In this document: one piece after another, positions 28,866 through 36,855 of the stretch
Layout: each line of letters opens with the position of its first letter
Numbering within the stretch: the first letter of the stretch is position 1
Virus record (IMG/VR): IMGVR_UViG_3300023106_000002
Coordinates: 31,560-95,559 of that record
DNA: 64,000 nt
Source: a virus
Direction: 5' to 3' (one strand)
Translations under genes and position numbers: made by a program
Notes under the pieces: generated by a model
The model's database searches: none
Told to the model about the DNA's origin: nothing
The model's input: the letters and a program-made list of their open reading frames with translations, nothing else

Positions 28866-30072
28866 TATCATTGCTATTTGACAATGCGTAAATTCCTGCA
28901 CCATTGACGCAAGTTGCATAGAGGTGTATTTCGAGTTGTTCAGAGACATAATTTAAAAATTTAGGATAAACAATACATTCCTGAAGGTTAACCTCTTCAG
29001 TAGGTTGGAGTTCTGTGATAGTGAAATAAATTCTCTTACCACTAATATAAACAAATGGAAGTTCTCCATTTATCATCATTTTATTAAGTGTTTCTTTTGG
29101 ATTGAATTGAGCACCTTGACTGATTTTGTAGAAACTTCTATCACTACCTTGTTTACATAGTACTTGTTCAGAATGATCTTTCAGATAATCTATATAAAGG
29201 TTTTTTATACCTTCTTTAAAGAATTCATCATGTTTGATTTTAAATCTTTCTTCACTATAAACAAAGTTTGCAGGAATTGGCATACCTTCACTTCTCATCA
29301 TTGCAAATAAGTCATCAAACCTATGCTGCATTCTGTCTTCACTCATGTTGAATTTTCCTCCTGCTGCTTGAAGTACAATGTTTCTCATGTATCTAAAAGG
29401 TCTGCCTTCTTCACTCTCCCATCTAACATAGTTATCAAGAGTCATGAATAAAAGTTCAAACTTTTGAATATCAAATGGATCTGCATTGATTTCAATAGTA
29501 AGTTCACTCATATCTTCTGAACCAAGGCAGAATTCTCTCAATTTAAAGATTTCTTCTCTCTTGTCCCATGCTGAATAAGTAGTGTTTTCAAATTCTAAGC
29601 CAGGTAAGTGACTATGTAAGTAACCATTTGACCACTCATCATGTTTGACAGTTAATCGAGTTCCTTTCATAGTACTCAAATTAATACCTGTAATATCATA
29701 ACTCAAGTCAAAATATACAAGTAAATTTTCAAGTTCTCTTTCATTACTAGTACTATTAGTGATTGTAATTTTATCATAGTTGATAATAATAGCAGGACAA
29801 TAAAGTTTTCTATCTGTAACAGTCATGTGAATATCCCAATTATCACCATAATGATTATTCATCAAAGTTATCAATTGACAAAGTTGTTCATAATAAACTG
29901 TTGCATCATCTCCTATAACTTTAGTAAATCCACGAGTACTGGTAGCAATTTTACCTTTATCAAACAACCTCTTTAACCATTTTGGATCTTTAGTAAGAGC
30001 CATTTGTCTAGCATTGTTAATGAATTGCTGTCTCCTGCTAGTAGAGTCATGCATACTATTGCTTAAATTCAT
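28822..30072 (-). CDS. PRTRC B-like protein, candidate E2-like component, 416 aa
   Basis: It lies where PRTRC cassettes carry protein B, directly before the JAMM and ThiF genes. The central part reads GYLHSHLPGLEF (His153, His155) and, 25 residues on, REFCLGSEDM (Cys182). This resembles the HxN/P...G..CL arrangement of E2 conjugating folds and the C-x-G-S segment of PRTRC B proteins. I infer a possible E2-like role with Cys182 as the acceptor; the remainder (about 225-416) is helical then beta and unrecognised. Separated from the ubiquitin-like gene by a terminator-type hairpin. Confidence 0.6.
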   Translation of the reverse strand: MNLSNSMHDSTSRRQQFINNARQMALTKDPKWLKRLFDKGKIATSTRGFTKVIGDDATVYYEQLCQLITLMNNHYGDNWDIHMTVTDRKLYCPAIIINYDKITITNSTSNERELENLLVYFDLSYDITGINLSTMKGTRLTVKHDEWSNGYLHSHLPGLEFENTTYSAWDKREEIFKLREFCLGSEDMSELTIEINADPFDIQKFELLFMTLDNYVRWESEEGRPFRYMRNIVLQAAGGKFNMSEDRMQHRFDDLFAMMRSEGMPIPANFVYSEERFKIKHDEFFKEGIKNLYIDYLKDHSEQVLCKQGSDRSFYKISQGAQFNPKETLNKMMINGELPFVYISGKRIYFTITELQPTEEVNLQECIVYPKFLNYVSEQLEIHLYATCVNGAGIYALSNSNDNVNSVPEQSEALVF

Positions 30073-30088
30073 ATATTTAAAAAAATTA

Positions 30089-30118
30089 AAGAGTTCCGCA
30101 TATAAATGCAGAACTCTT
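30089..30118 (-). terminator. Hairpin terminator/attenuator between Ubl gene and its enzymes
   Basis: An 8-bp outer stem (30089-30096 with 30111-30118, AAGAGTTC/GAACTCTT) with an inner GCAT/ATGC pair, followed on the minus strand by a T-rich run (TTTAATTTTTTT). Lies after the ubiquitin-like gene stop and before the E2-like gene ATG, so it should lower transcription of the enzymes relative to the modifier. Confidence 0.75.
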
Positions 30119-30128
30119 ATTAAACTTC

Positions 30129-30737
30129 TTAGTTTCTAAAGCCTCTTTCCATGTCAGCAGCTTCTTTGGCTAACCTTTTGGTTTCTGCTTCATCTGTTTC
30201 CGCTGCAATATCATCTGCACCTTTTTTTGATGCAGGTTTAGTTGAAGCTTTTGGCGCAGGAGCAACTTTAGTAGCTGTTTTCGCAGGAGTTGCTTTTTTA
30301 GCTGCTGTTGTTTTAGCAGCAGCTTTAGCAGGTGCTTTCTTTCCTTTAAAAGATTGCACTTTACCACGCAACTCTTCAATTTTCATTGAAGAGTAACCAG
30401 TATAATGCTCTTTTGCATTGTCAAATGCAGCAATGTCTTCTTTGACAAGTGCTTTCAAACCTTTTAAATCGGCTCCTGCTCCACGTTTTGCAGCCATACC
30501 TGATTTGGTTTTCTTTGGTCGCATAAATACAGTAAAAGGTTCTTCAGGTAAAGCAGCTTCTACATGGACAAGGTCAAGTTTTGACCCTCCAATAGTTGAA
30601 TGTAATTGATCAACTTCGTAACCTTGTGCTTTCAACAGCGGGATAAGTCCTCCCCATGTTGTTGCATCAGATTCGATCTTCGCTTTCTTGTTACCTCTTG
30701 TTGAATAAACTGTAATTGTTCTTTTTGTTGCGCTCAT
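30129..30737 (-). CDS. Ubiquitin-like beta-grasp protein with histone H1-like tail, 202 aa
   Basis: Residues 5-73 (RTITVYSTRGNKKAKIE...TWGGLIPLLKAQGY...FTVFMRPKK) have the strand-strand-helix-strands order of a ubiquitin-like beta-grasp domain, as in PRTRC protein C. A second helical segment follows (about 88-130), then a Lys/Ala/Pro/Thr-rich tail (about 132-172) like histone H1, and an acidic end terminating in ERGFRN. The gene uses clearly more G/C than neighbours, consistent with high expression, and has its own terminator. Possible modifier of the E1/E2-like/JAMM set; with no C-terminal Gly, processing after an internal Gly (for example Gly80 in KKTKSG) would be needed. Confidence 0.65.
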   Translation of the reverse strand: MSATKRTITVYSTRGNKKAKIESDATTWGGLIPLLKAQGYEVDQLHSTIGGSKLDLVHVEAALPEEPFTVFMRPKKTKSGMAAKRGAGADLKGLKALVKEDIAAFDNAKEHYTGYSSMKIEELRGKVQSFKGKKAPAKAAAKTTAAKKATPAKTATKVAPAPKASTKPASKKGADDIAAETDEAETKRLAKEAADMERGFRN

Positions 30738-30759
30738 AATAAAAATGTGTTGTTTTAAA

Positions 30760-31494
30760 TTACCAATTAATTGTGTTTAGAGACAACTGCTCTAAAAGTT
30801 TGTTAACAAAATAAAAATGATTGCATCCAAAAAACCCTGCATTTGATGAGTATGCTTCTGCTGCGGGATGTGCTGCTGTCAATACATAGTTCTTTAATGG
30901 GTCAATAGGTATCTGCTCAATTGTCTGTTTTGTATATCCTTTAACTCGGATTATCGATTTTGCTGACATATATGTTGCATAGTCCTGTGCTTTTCTCCCC
31001 CAAAGTAACCATATACAAGGATGTTGTTGACTAATGTAGTAAACTACTCGCTTAGTAAATTCATCCCAGTATCGTAAATGACTGCCTGCTCTACCCGATT
31101 CAACAGTTAGCGCAGTATTAAGTAAAAATACTCCTTGTTCTTCCCAATGCTCCAAAGTCTGCCAAGTACCAGCAAAGAATGATGGTGGAGGTGTATGCTC
31201 GAAATTGAGCAAAAGTTCTTTTCTAATATTCGCAAGCGAAGCAGGAACTTTATTACCTTCATTGACAGCAAATGCTAATCCATTAGCATAGTTTGGTATA
31301 GGGTAAGGGTCTTGTCCAAGTATCACTACTTTGATAGAACTTAATGGTTGTCTGAATACTCGAAAAATGTTTTGTTTTTGTGGATACGCTGAAATGTTAG
31401 GAAGTACTTCTAAATTCAGCTTCAATAGTTTCCCATGATGAAGTTCTCCAAGAAGAGGCTTCCATGATTCATGGATAATGTCAGTAGGATTCAT
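30760..31494 (-). CDS. ung: Uracil-DNA glycosylase (UDG family 1), 244 aa
   Basis: VVILGQDPYPIPNYANGLAF (residues 56-75) holds the catalytic GQDPY motif with its Asp (Pro replaces the usual His after Tyr); LLNTALTVESGRAGSH matches motif 3 and TAAHPAAEAY matches the HPSPLS leucine-loop region with its His. It removes uracil from DNA; together with ThyA and MazG it would keep dU out of the genome. Its ATG overlaps the primase stop by four bases. Confidence 0.92.
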   Translation of the reverse strand: MNPTDIIHESWKPLLGELHHGKLLKLNLEVLPNISAYPQKQNIFRVFRQPLSSIKVVILGQDPYPIPNYANGLAFAVNEGNKVPASLANIRKELLLNFEHTPPPSFFAGTWQTLEHWEEQGVFLLNTALTVESGRAGSHLRYWDEFTKRVVYYISQQHPCIWLLWGRKAQDYATYMSAKSIIRVKGYTKQTIEQIPIDPLKNYVLTAAHPAAEAYSSNAGFFGCNHFYFVNKLLEQLSLNTINW

Positions 31495-32525
31495 GTGTTT
31501 TGATTTAGGAATTGTTGTAATACAGGTTGTCCTTTCTTTAAGTATAAATCTGATGGATCACTTATTCCCTTAGGATTAAGTTCTTCAGGCAACCATAAAG
31601 ATGTTGCCTTATCACGAAAGTGATTGTTTATAATAGGAACAAGTTTTTCAGAAGATGCGATACCTTGAGTATCATTATCATACCATACAATGACTTTACG
31701 AAAGCCTTTCACTATATTCATAAGTAAAGCTTCTGAAGGAATCATCCCTTCATTCTGAAGGTAGATTGCATACTTTCCATGATTAGTAAGTACTCTCCAA
31801 TCTTTGTATGATTTAGTAATGATTAGCTGATGACCAAATGGTGGTAACAAATGTAATCCGCCTATGTCATCTTTACGACATGTTGTGACGAATCTTCCCT
31901 TACCTTTTCGATGCGGAAAATAAATCTTTTTCCTCCCATCTTCATAATTTGTATCAGCATACGCAATATCATATACTCTGCTAGCTGTGTTCCCGTTCTT
32001 TCCATCTACTATATAGAACTTACTTACTGCAAATTGCTTATCATCAATTAAGTTCTGTTTACTTATACCATAACTTCTCCAAAACTTAGCATCTTGGAAT
32101 GTAAATGCTCGTGAATCAAAGTTAAGTGTGGCATACTTTCTTTCAATAGACTCTAACTTAAAAACTCCCTTAGTCTTTATCTTGTTCTTGATAAGTCTCT
32201 CGTAGACAAATTCAAGGGTTTGATAAAAATTAGGGAGTTTAAAGTAAAGTTTAACAGCATCAAAGCAGTCAAGTGGCTTATTATGTAATTGCTTACTTCC
32301 GTAATCAACAAACCTTAGCTTACCTGTAAAAGATGTAGTTCTTTCAAACCAACATCCTGCTCTGTTATCTGTTCTAAAAGGTGATGTAACGTAAACATAT
32401 TCAACTGGTTGATAACCAAACACCAATTCAAAAATCTCTTCTTGCGTAATGTACGCTAAGATTGCTTCCTGACTGATAAAACCTGTTCTATCTTGTGAAT
32501 CATCTTCGTATAGATTATGCTTCAT
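31491..32525 (-). CDS. DnaG-type primase with TOPRIM domain, 344 aa
   Basis: The N-terminal region (SPFRTDNRAGCWFE...LRFVDYGS...DCFDAVKLYF, about residues 48-95) follows the CHC2 zinc-domain pattern of DnaG but with most cysteines lost. The C-terminal part has an EGMIPSEALLMN segment and KVIVWYDNDTQG (about 272-283), the TOPRIM Glu and DxD. It would prime lagging strands next to the DnaB-like helicase. Shorter than bacterial DnaG (about 600 aa) because the helicase-binding domain is absent. Confidence 0.8.
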   Translation of the reverse strand: MKHNLYEDDSQDRTGFISQEAILAYITQEEIFELVFGYQPVEYVYVTSPFRTDNRAGCWFERTTSFTGKLRFVDYGSKQLHNKPLDCFDAVKLYFKLPNFYQTLEFVYERLIKNKIKTKGVFKLESIERKYATLNFDSRAFTFQDAKFWRSYGISKQNLIDDKQFAVSKFYIVDGKNGNTASRVYDIAYADTNYEDGRKKIYFPHRKGKGRFVTTCRKDDIGGLHLLPPFGHQLIITKSYKDWRVLTNHGKYAIYLQNEGMIPSEALLMNIVKGFRKVIVWYDNDTQGIASSEKLVPIINNHFRDKATSLWLPEELNPKGISDPSDLYLKKGQPVLQQFLNQNT

Positions 32526-32550
32526 AAGTAAAAAGGTTTCGTTTAATTAA

Positions 32551-33324
32551 TTACCAAGTACCTGTTTGTGCAGTACCTGTTCCTGCATTTGGTGCAAGTC
32601 CTGCTGCTGCATTTAATTGTGAAGCAGCATCAGTTTTACCTGCTTCTTGCAGTTTTGCTTTAGCGCTTTCCATAAAGTCTTTGCTTCTTGTGAAAGGGTG
32701 AATAGCACCTGTCTCGTTTTTGTATTGAAGTTTACCTTCAACGATGTCTTCTGTCCATGTTCCAGCTTGTGCAGGACATACAAAATAACCACCTTTCATG
32801 TTACGAGGTACTTGCAAGAATGTTCTGTCTTGACCATCTGCAATCTCCCATTGATACTCAAGAAACAAATCAAGGTTTTTACTTCTTGCTCCACTAGGAA
32901 TAAGACCAATCAAACCATTGATAAATGCTGCAAAAGATTCTACAGGAGTTCCGAATTGTGCTTTCAATTGCTCTTCTGTTACACCAACTGCTTTCAAGAT
33001 GTGTACAATAACAGCATTTTTCTGCTTAACTTCTTTGTTGAAGCCTTCGATGTATTCTTTTGAAGTGAGATCTGTAATTTCAGCACCTTTAGCAGTATAT
33101 ACCTTAGTAACAGGATACACTCTTAGGTTGAATTCCTTACCATCACTTTTGAATGCTACATCAAGTGCATCACCAGCAGAGTTATTTGATCCTGCATTTG
33201 GATTAAGTTCAAACTTATCCAAGTTCACGTTTTGGTTTAGACCAAATTTACCACCTGCTTTACTTTGTAATGATTCATCTCTATCATCGATGTAACCATA
33301 ACCCATCTTTTGGATGTCTGCCAT
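32551..33324 (-). CDS. Unknown abundant-type protein of the replication module, 257 aa
   Basis: Not recognised with confidence. Contains a beta-rich centre (FNLRVYPVTKVYTAKGAEI, later FVCPAQAGTWTEDI) and an Ala/Gly-rich C-terminal tail (AAAGLAPNAGTGTAQTGTW). Its location between primase and the ATPase/HTH genes, and codon use richer in G/C than neighbours, fit a highly made replication accessory, for example a DNA-binding protein; this is inference. A strong terminator lies just upstream (33360-33389). Confidence 0.6.
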   Translation of the reverse strand: MADIQKMGYGYIDDRDESLQSKAGGKFGLNQNVNLDKFELNPNAGSNNSAGDALDVAFKSDGKEFNLRVYPVTKVYTAKGAEITDLTSKEYIEGFNKEVKQKNAVIVHILKAVGVTEEQLKAQFGTPVESFAAFINGLIGLIPSGARSKNLDLFLEYQWEIADGQDRTFLQVPRNMKGGYFVCPAQAGTWTEDIVEGKLQYKNETGAIHPFTRSKDFMESAKAKLQEAGKTDAASQLNAAAGLAPNAGTGTAQTGTW

Positions 33325-33359
33325 AATATATAAGAATTGTGTTAATGAATTAAGATAAT

Positions 33360-33389
33360 AAAGGCGGTGAAATTTCTCTCACCGCCTTT
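33360..33389. terminator. Strong hairpin terminator
   Basis: Perfect 11-bp GC-rich stem (33360-33370 with 33379-33389, AAAGGCGGTGA/TCACCGCCTTT) with an 8-base loop, positioned after the stop of the leftward 33413-33790 gene. The T-run is longer on the plus side, but the location suggests it ends the leftward transcript. Confidence 0.75.
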
Positions 33390-33412
33390 TTAAGTTTTAA
33401 TCAATGTTTGGA

Positions 33413-33790
33413 TTATCTCCACTCATCGTTGTTAGTTGCTGGTGCAGCTTGTGCTTGTTCAGCAGCAGGAGCATTTGTTGATACCCCTTCATTTGAAGCA
33501 GCAAGTTCTGCACCATTTGTTTCACCTACACTTTCTGTAGATGCAGCAGCTTCTTGTACTGGTTCTTCTACCAATACTGCACCACCATCACGGTCATCAA
33601 TGAAGTCGAAGTTTGAAGCACCCATTGCTTTACGGTTTTTCAATGCTGGATGACTCCATACTTTACGTTTCATTGCAGCTTGTGAAACACCAAAGTGTTC
33701 TGCGATTGCTTTACGATCTTTTCCATCTGCAAGCAATTGTTGTACTGCTGTTAATGTAATAACTGGTGCGGTTTTGTTCTCTGTTGACAT
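33413..33790 (-). CDS. Small helix-turn-helix protein with Ala/Glu-rich tail, 125 aa
   Basis: Residues 10-45 (LTAVQQLLADGKDRKAIAEHFGVSQAAMKRKVWSHP) form a clear helix-turn-helix with the GVSQAAMKRK recognition helix. The rest is an unstructured Ala/Glu/Pro-rich tail ending in NNDEWR. May be a regulator or a DNA-binding accessory. Like the ubiquitin-like gene it uses more G/C and is followed by its own terminator, so it is probably well expressed. Confidence 0.7.
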   Translation of the reverse strand: MSTENKTAPVITLTAVQQLLADGKDRKAIAEHFGVSQAAMKRKVWSHPALKNRKAMGASNFDFIDDRDGGAVLVEEPVQEAAASTESVGETNGAELAASNEGVSTNAPAAEQAQAAPATNNDEWR

Positions 33791-33809
33791 AACTAATGTG
33801 TTTTAAATG

Positions 33810-34019
33810 TTATTTTTTAGGGAATCCTTTTTCAAGTTCTTCTGCTTGTTTGGCTAACTCCTCATTTTCCAATTCATCCGCTGTTTTTTCTCGTGGTTGT
33901 TTTCCTTTCACGAAGATTACATAGCAAAGATATACAATTACTATCAATCCTGCAAGTAAACTGATGAAAAAAATCCAAAAATTCTCCATCAACCATGAGT
34001 TTATGTTTACGTTCTCCAT
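33810..34019 (-). CDS. Single-pass membrane protein, 69 aa
   Basis: One transmembrane segment (about residues 14-34, IFFISLLAGLIVIVYLCYVIF) followed by a charged helix (KTADELENEELAKQAEELEKGF). Holin-like in size and topology, but it is far from the endolysin gene; no family assigned. Confidence 0.55.
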   Translation of the reverse strand: MENVNINSWLMENFWIFFISLLAGLIVIVYLCYVIFVKGKQPREKTADELENEELAKQAEELEKGFPKK

Positions 34020-34024
34020 AACTT

Positions 34025-34708
34025 TTAAAATTCTAATAGTTTCTGAACGATAAGACCATAATCGTTCTCAATTTTAGGTTCAAATAAACCTTGTGGACTC
34101 CTCGCTGTATTGAAACCATTATTCTGTGTTTCGAGGATATATTTGATTCCATCAGAATCTTTTTCAACTGCGCTGTAGAAAACTGATTCTAATTTACCTT
34201 CAAGCTGCATCTTTGTAGCCATGTTACCAAGTACTTTGAGACGTTGCATTGTTTCGTTACCTGATTTGAATGTTTCAACATGTCCTGTAAGAAAAGCAAA
34301 ACGTTGTTCTTCAAAGTTACCATTGTTGATACCTTTGACTAACATATCAGTAACTGTTTTGTAATCATGTGGTACAGTATGGAAAGGAAAACGAGGTGCT
34401 ACCTTAGTTCCATACTCTGCTTTACCACCAATCCATACAGGATTCTTGTTATCAGCATTGAACCATAAGTTAGTATTAGGTTCTAATGTTCTCATACCAC
34501 TTGATTTACCAGTTCCCGGCTCTCCTAGTATAAGTACTAACTCAAATCCTAATCCTGATAGATCTCCCATAAAGGTATAAATATCTTGACCGTAATCTTT
34601 CCACTTGTCGTGTCCAGGTTTCTTGCGATCACGCATGTATTGCTCATTCTGAATTCCAGTCAGAGTATCTACACAAATACTCCTAATCTTCTTTTGCTGG
34701 TCTGACAT
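34025..34708 (-). CDS. P-loop ATPase (Sak4/RecA-like), 227 aa
   Basis: Walker A ILGEPGTGKSSGMRTL (about residues 60-75), a Walker B-like FAFLTGHVE segment and a C-terminal region VFYSAVEKDSDGIKYILETQNNGFNTARSP match the small AAA/RecA-core ATPases (Sak4-type) found with phage recombination and annealing proteins. It likely supports single-strand annealing or recombination with the nearby PD-(D/E)XK proteins. The start is at 34708. Confidence 0.75.
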   Translation of the reverse strand: MSDQQKKIRSICVDTLTGIQNEQYMRDRKKPGHDKWKDYGQDIYTFMGDLSGLGFELVLILGEPGTGKSSGMRTLEPNTNLWFNADNKNPVWIGGKAEYGTKVAPRFPFHTVPHDYKTVTDMLVKGINNGNFEEQRFAFLTGHVETFKSGNETMQRLKVLGNMATKMQLEGKLESVFYSAVEKDSDGIKYILETQNNGFNTARSPQGLFEPKIENDYGLIVQKLLEF

Positions 34709-34714
34709 AATTTA

Positions 34715-34888
34715 TTAGATTTTAATTTTGTTCCATATTTTATCAAAATCTTCAAGTACTTTATCAACATCGAGTTTAGCTGTATTGTTAGGCTTGTTTA
34801 CTCTTTGTGCCATGAAGCATTCTCTTAATACAGAAACTTTCTCTCTTAAGATTTGAATCTGCTGATCTCTATTTAAATCTCCTTCCAT
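34715..34888 (-). CDS. Small hypothetical protein, 57 aa
   Basis: An ATG at 34888 opens a 57-codon frame ending with tandem TAA stops at 34715. The sequence starts MEGDLNRDQQIQILREKV and is helical and charged throughout (ends WNKIKI). It exactly fills the gap between the DnaB-like and Sak4-like genes on the same strand, with 6-8 base spacing, so it is very likely real. Function unknown. Confidence 0.7.
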   Translation of the reverse strand: MEGDLNRDQQIQILREKVSVLRECFMAQRVNKPNNTAKLDVDKVLEDFDKIWNKIKI

Positions 34889-34895
34889 GATAATC

Positions 34896-36107
34896 TTATT
34901 TTAGTGTTAAATGTTCAAATTTCTTTATCGCACCATACATGTTTACAGCAAAGTGCTGTGGATATGGTCCATGTCTGTTCTCTACAAGATGAATACTACG
35001 ATAGTTTGGATAAAGTAGATTGTTATGAATGTCTTTGATACGTTTACCAAAATGTTTAGGTAAGTTATATCTATCATCATTTGGATTAAAGATAGTAAAC
35101 ATGTAATCGCAATCTTCTGCTAAGTTACCAGTTTCTTTAACATCATCTGAATTAGGATACAACATATCATCTTGGTGTTTCATTCTTGATATATCTGTCA
35201 TACTTCTATTAAGGTGTATAATTTGTATAAAAGTAAATTTGAAGATGTTCTTCAACTCTACACAATATTCTGAATATTTGTCTACAGTTTGTTTCAAAGT
35301 GAATCCTTGCTCTGTAACAAGTTTTCTCAAGTGGTCAGTAACAACAAATACAATTTTATCGGGATTGTTAGGAATGTAACTCCTAATCTTCTCATGTACT
35401 TTATTATCCTTACCTACAAACTTATCGTAAATAATAGTTCCATTCTTACTTGCGTAATCAATTAGCCATTTTCTAATCCCTGTTGGATTCTCTCTCACAT
35501 CAAGGAATGTAATACATCCTTTCTTCTCAAGATTACCAAGACTATCATACTGACCAAACAATGGAATAATTCGATTATTGTAAACTTCTCGTATTTTTTC
35601 AACAATTGTTGCTTTCACTTTGATAAGTTTACCGTTATCATCCTCAAGTTTTCCTCTTAGATAATCAGCACTTAGTGGTACTATCTTTTCCTTTTCAAAA
35701 GTAACGCCTTCATCGAGAGCAATTGTTTCAATACCGTAATCACTATTTAAGAAGTGAGCCACGAAATCAAATTCCTTACTCACTCTGTCAATTTCATACG
35801 AGTTATAGATGATCTCAAAATCAATGTGATTGATACCATATTGTTCTCGAATCTGTTCAACAGTAAGTCCTGAATCAATATACTCTTGATAGACTAAGTT
35901 ATTAGCAAGTACATATAAGAAAGGAGCAATAACAAATCCAACATCAACAAAGGTACTCTTACCTCCTTTAGGAGCAGCAGCAACAACATACATCATCGCT
36001 CTTTGCAAACCGCGTATCTTCTTTGAAATAGCTTTAAGTCCTGCACCCATTGGTAAACCAATATTAGTACCTTGTTGTCCTTTTTGAAATGCGGTTATTA
36101 AGTTCAT
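34896..36107 (-). CDS. DnaB-like replicative helicase, 403 aa
   Basis: Single RecA-type motor: Walker A VVAAAPKGGKSTFVD (about residues 41-55), Walker B KIVFVVTDHL, H3-type FTFIQIIHLNRS and H4-type DDVKETGNLAEDCDYMFTIF, in the order of DnaB-family helicases. There is no DnaB N-terminal domain; instead a long insertion follows Walker A. It unwinds DNA ahead of the PolB and works with the primase at 31491-32525. Its ATG touches the stop of the 181-aa gene. Confidence 0.8.
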   Translation of the reverse strand: MNLITAFQKGQQGTNIGLPMGAGLKAISKKIRGLQRAMMYVVAAAPKGGKSTFVDVGFVIAPFLYVLANNLVYQEYIDSGLTVEQIREQYGINHIDFEIIYNSYEIDRVSKEFDFVAHFLNSDYGIETIALDEGVTFEKEKIVPLSADYLRGKLEDDNGKLIKVKATIVEKIREVYNNRIIPLFGQYDSLGNLEKKGCITFLDVRENPTGIRKWLIDYASKNGTIIYDKFVGKDNKVHEKIRSYIPNNPDKIVFVVTDHLRKLVTEQGFTLKQTVDKYSEYCVELKNIFKFTFIQIIHLNRSMTDISRMKHQDDMLYPNSDDVKETGNLAEDCDYMFTIFNPNDDRYNLPKHFGKRIKDIHNNLLYPNYRSIHLVENRHGPYPQHFAVNMYGAIKKFEHLTLK

Positions 36108-36652
36108 TATTGCATGGTATTTTGTACGCTTGTTCTTCCTTGTACTTCTTCTTTAGCTTCTCTAAGCCTCCCTACCCAATCTAAAAGAGCAGATGTTTTA
36201 TCACTACCTACTCCTTTTGCGATGAAGTATTTCGCAGTAATAAGATATGTTGAATTGTTTACTGTTTTAATATACATTTCAGTAGCTTGCATCACTTCTT
36301 CCTTAGTAATAAACATGTTAATGTTCATCATAAAAAACTTTTTCATGCGTGAAACGGTTTCTTTAAGGTTTCCTGCTTTCTTTTTATCAAGTCTGTAAAA
36401 CATTTGCAACCAATCTTTCACCCACTCAAATCCTTCTACTTCAATGTTCTCCTCAAATAGAGGAATCATCCATTTTATAGTATGAGTATCATCAAGTTTC
36501 AAGATACCTGTTCGATTAATCTTTTCAACAAGTGCAAATGGTGTATAAGATGGTCTTACATCATGAAATACAGAAAGAAGATATGATAACCCATCATCAA
36601 TGGGAATATTAAAGTTCCTTAGAACTTCTTTGATTTCTTCGTTTATTGTCAT
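36107..36652 (-). CDS. Hypothetical replication-module protein, 181 aa
   Basis: Not recognised. Helical, basic centre (KDWLQMFYRLDKKKAGNLKETVSRMKKFF). Its stop overlaps the DnaB-like start and its start overlaps the stop of the 68-aa gene, so it is tightly coupled; a helicase loader is one possibility but there is no motif evidence. Confidence 0.6.
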   Translation of the reverse strand: MTINEEIKEVLRNFNIPIDDGLSYLLSVFHDVRPSYTPFALVEKINRTGILKLDDTHTIKWMIPLFEENIEVEGFEWVKDWLQMFYRLDKKKAGNLKETVSRMKKFFMMNINMFITKEEVMQATEMYIKTVNNSTYLITAKYFIAKGVGSDKTSALLDWVGRLREAKEEVQGRTSVQNTMQ

Positions 36653-36855
36653 AGTTCTGTAATAATATTAGTCCAGTTTTCGAAAAATTTAAGCATGTTC
36701 TCATACTCACAGTTCATATTAGAATATGTGCATGATTCAATACGAATTCTCTTCCTTGCTCTTGTTGATAAAATAGAAATTGTTAAATGATAGTCTTTAC
36801 CTTTTACAAATCCTAATGATCCATCTTCTCCTTTAAAACATGCTTTTATTTTCAT
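36649..36855 (-). CDS. Hypothetical protein, 68 aa
   Basis: Short beta-rich protein (KACFKGEDGSLGFVKGKDYHLTI...RIRIESC) resembling a small OB or SH3-like barrel in pattern only. Overlaps both neighbours by four bases within the helicase operon. Function unknown. Confidence 0.55.
   Translation of the reverse strand: MKIKACFKGEDGSLGFVKGKDYHLTISILSTRARKRIRIESCTYSNMNCEYENMLKFFENWTNIITEL

Noticed and set aside
28866-28949. Longer JAMM protein starting at 28949
   Set aside because: It would overlap the E2-like gene by 128 bases; residues before MSTAFLNKV lack domain character.
30151-30396. Plus-strand frame opposite the H1-like tail
   Set aside because: It is the antisense of Lys/Ala codons (giving Leu/Ala/Val-rich peptides), a typical shadow ORF.
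32647-33295. Plus-strand ORFs opposite the 32551-33324 gene
   Set aside because: They are shadows of a well-supported leftward gene, with Cys/Phe-rich composition and no context.
33810-34019. Holin
   Set aside because: Size and topology fit, but it lies in the replication module far from the endolysin and has no family signature.
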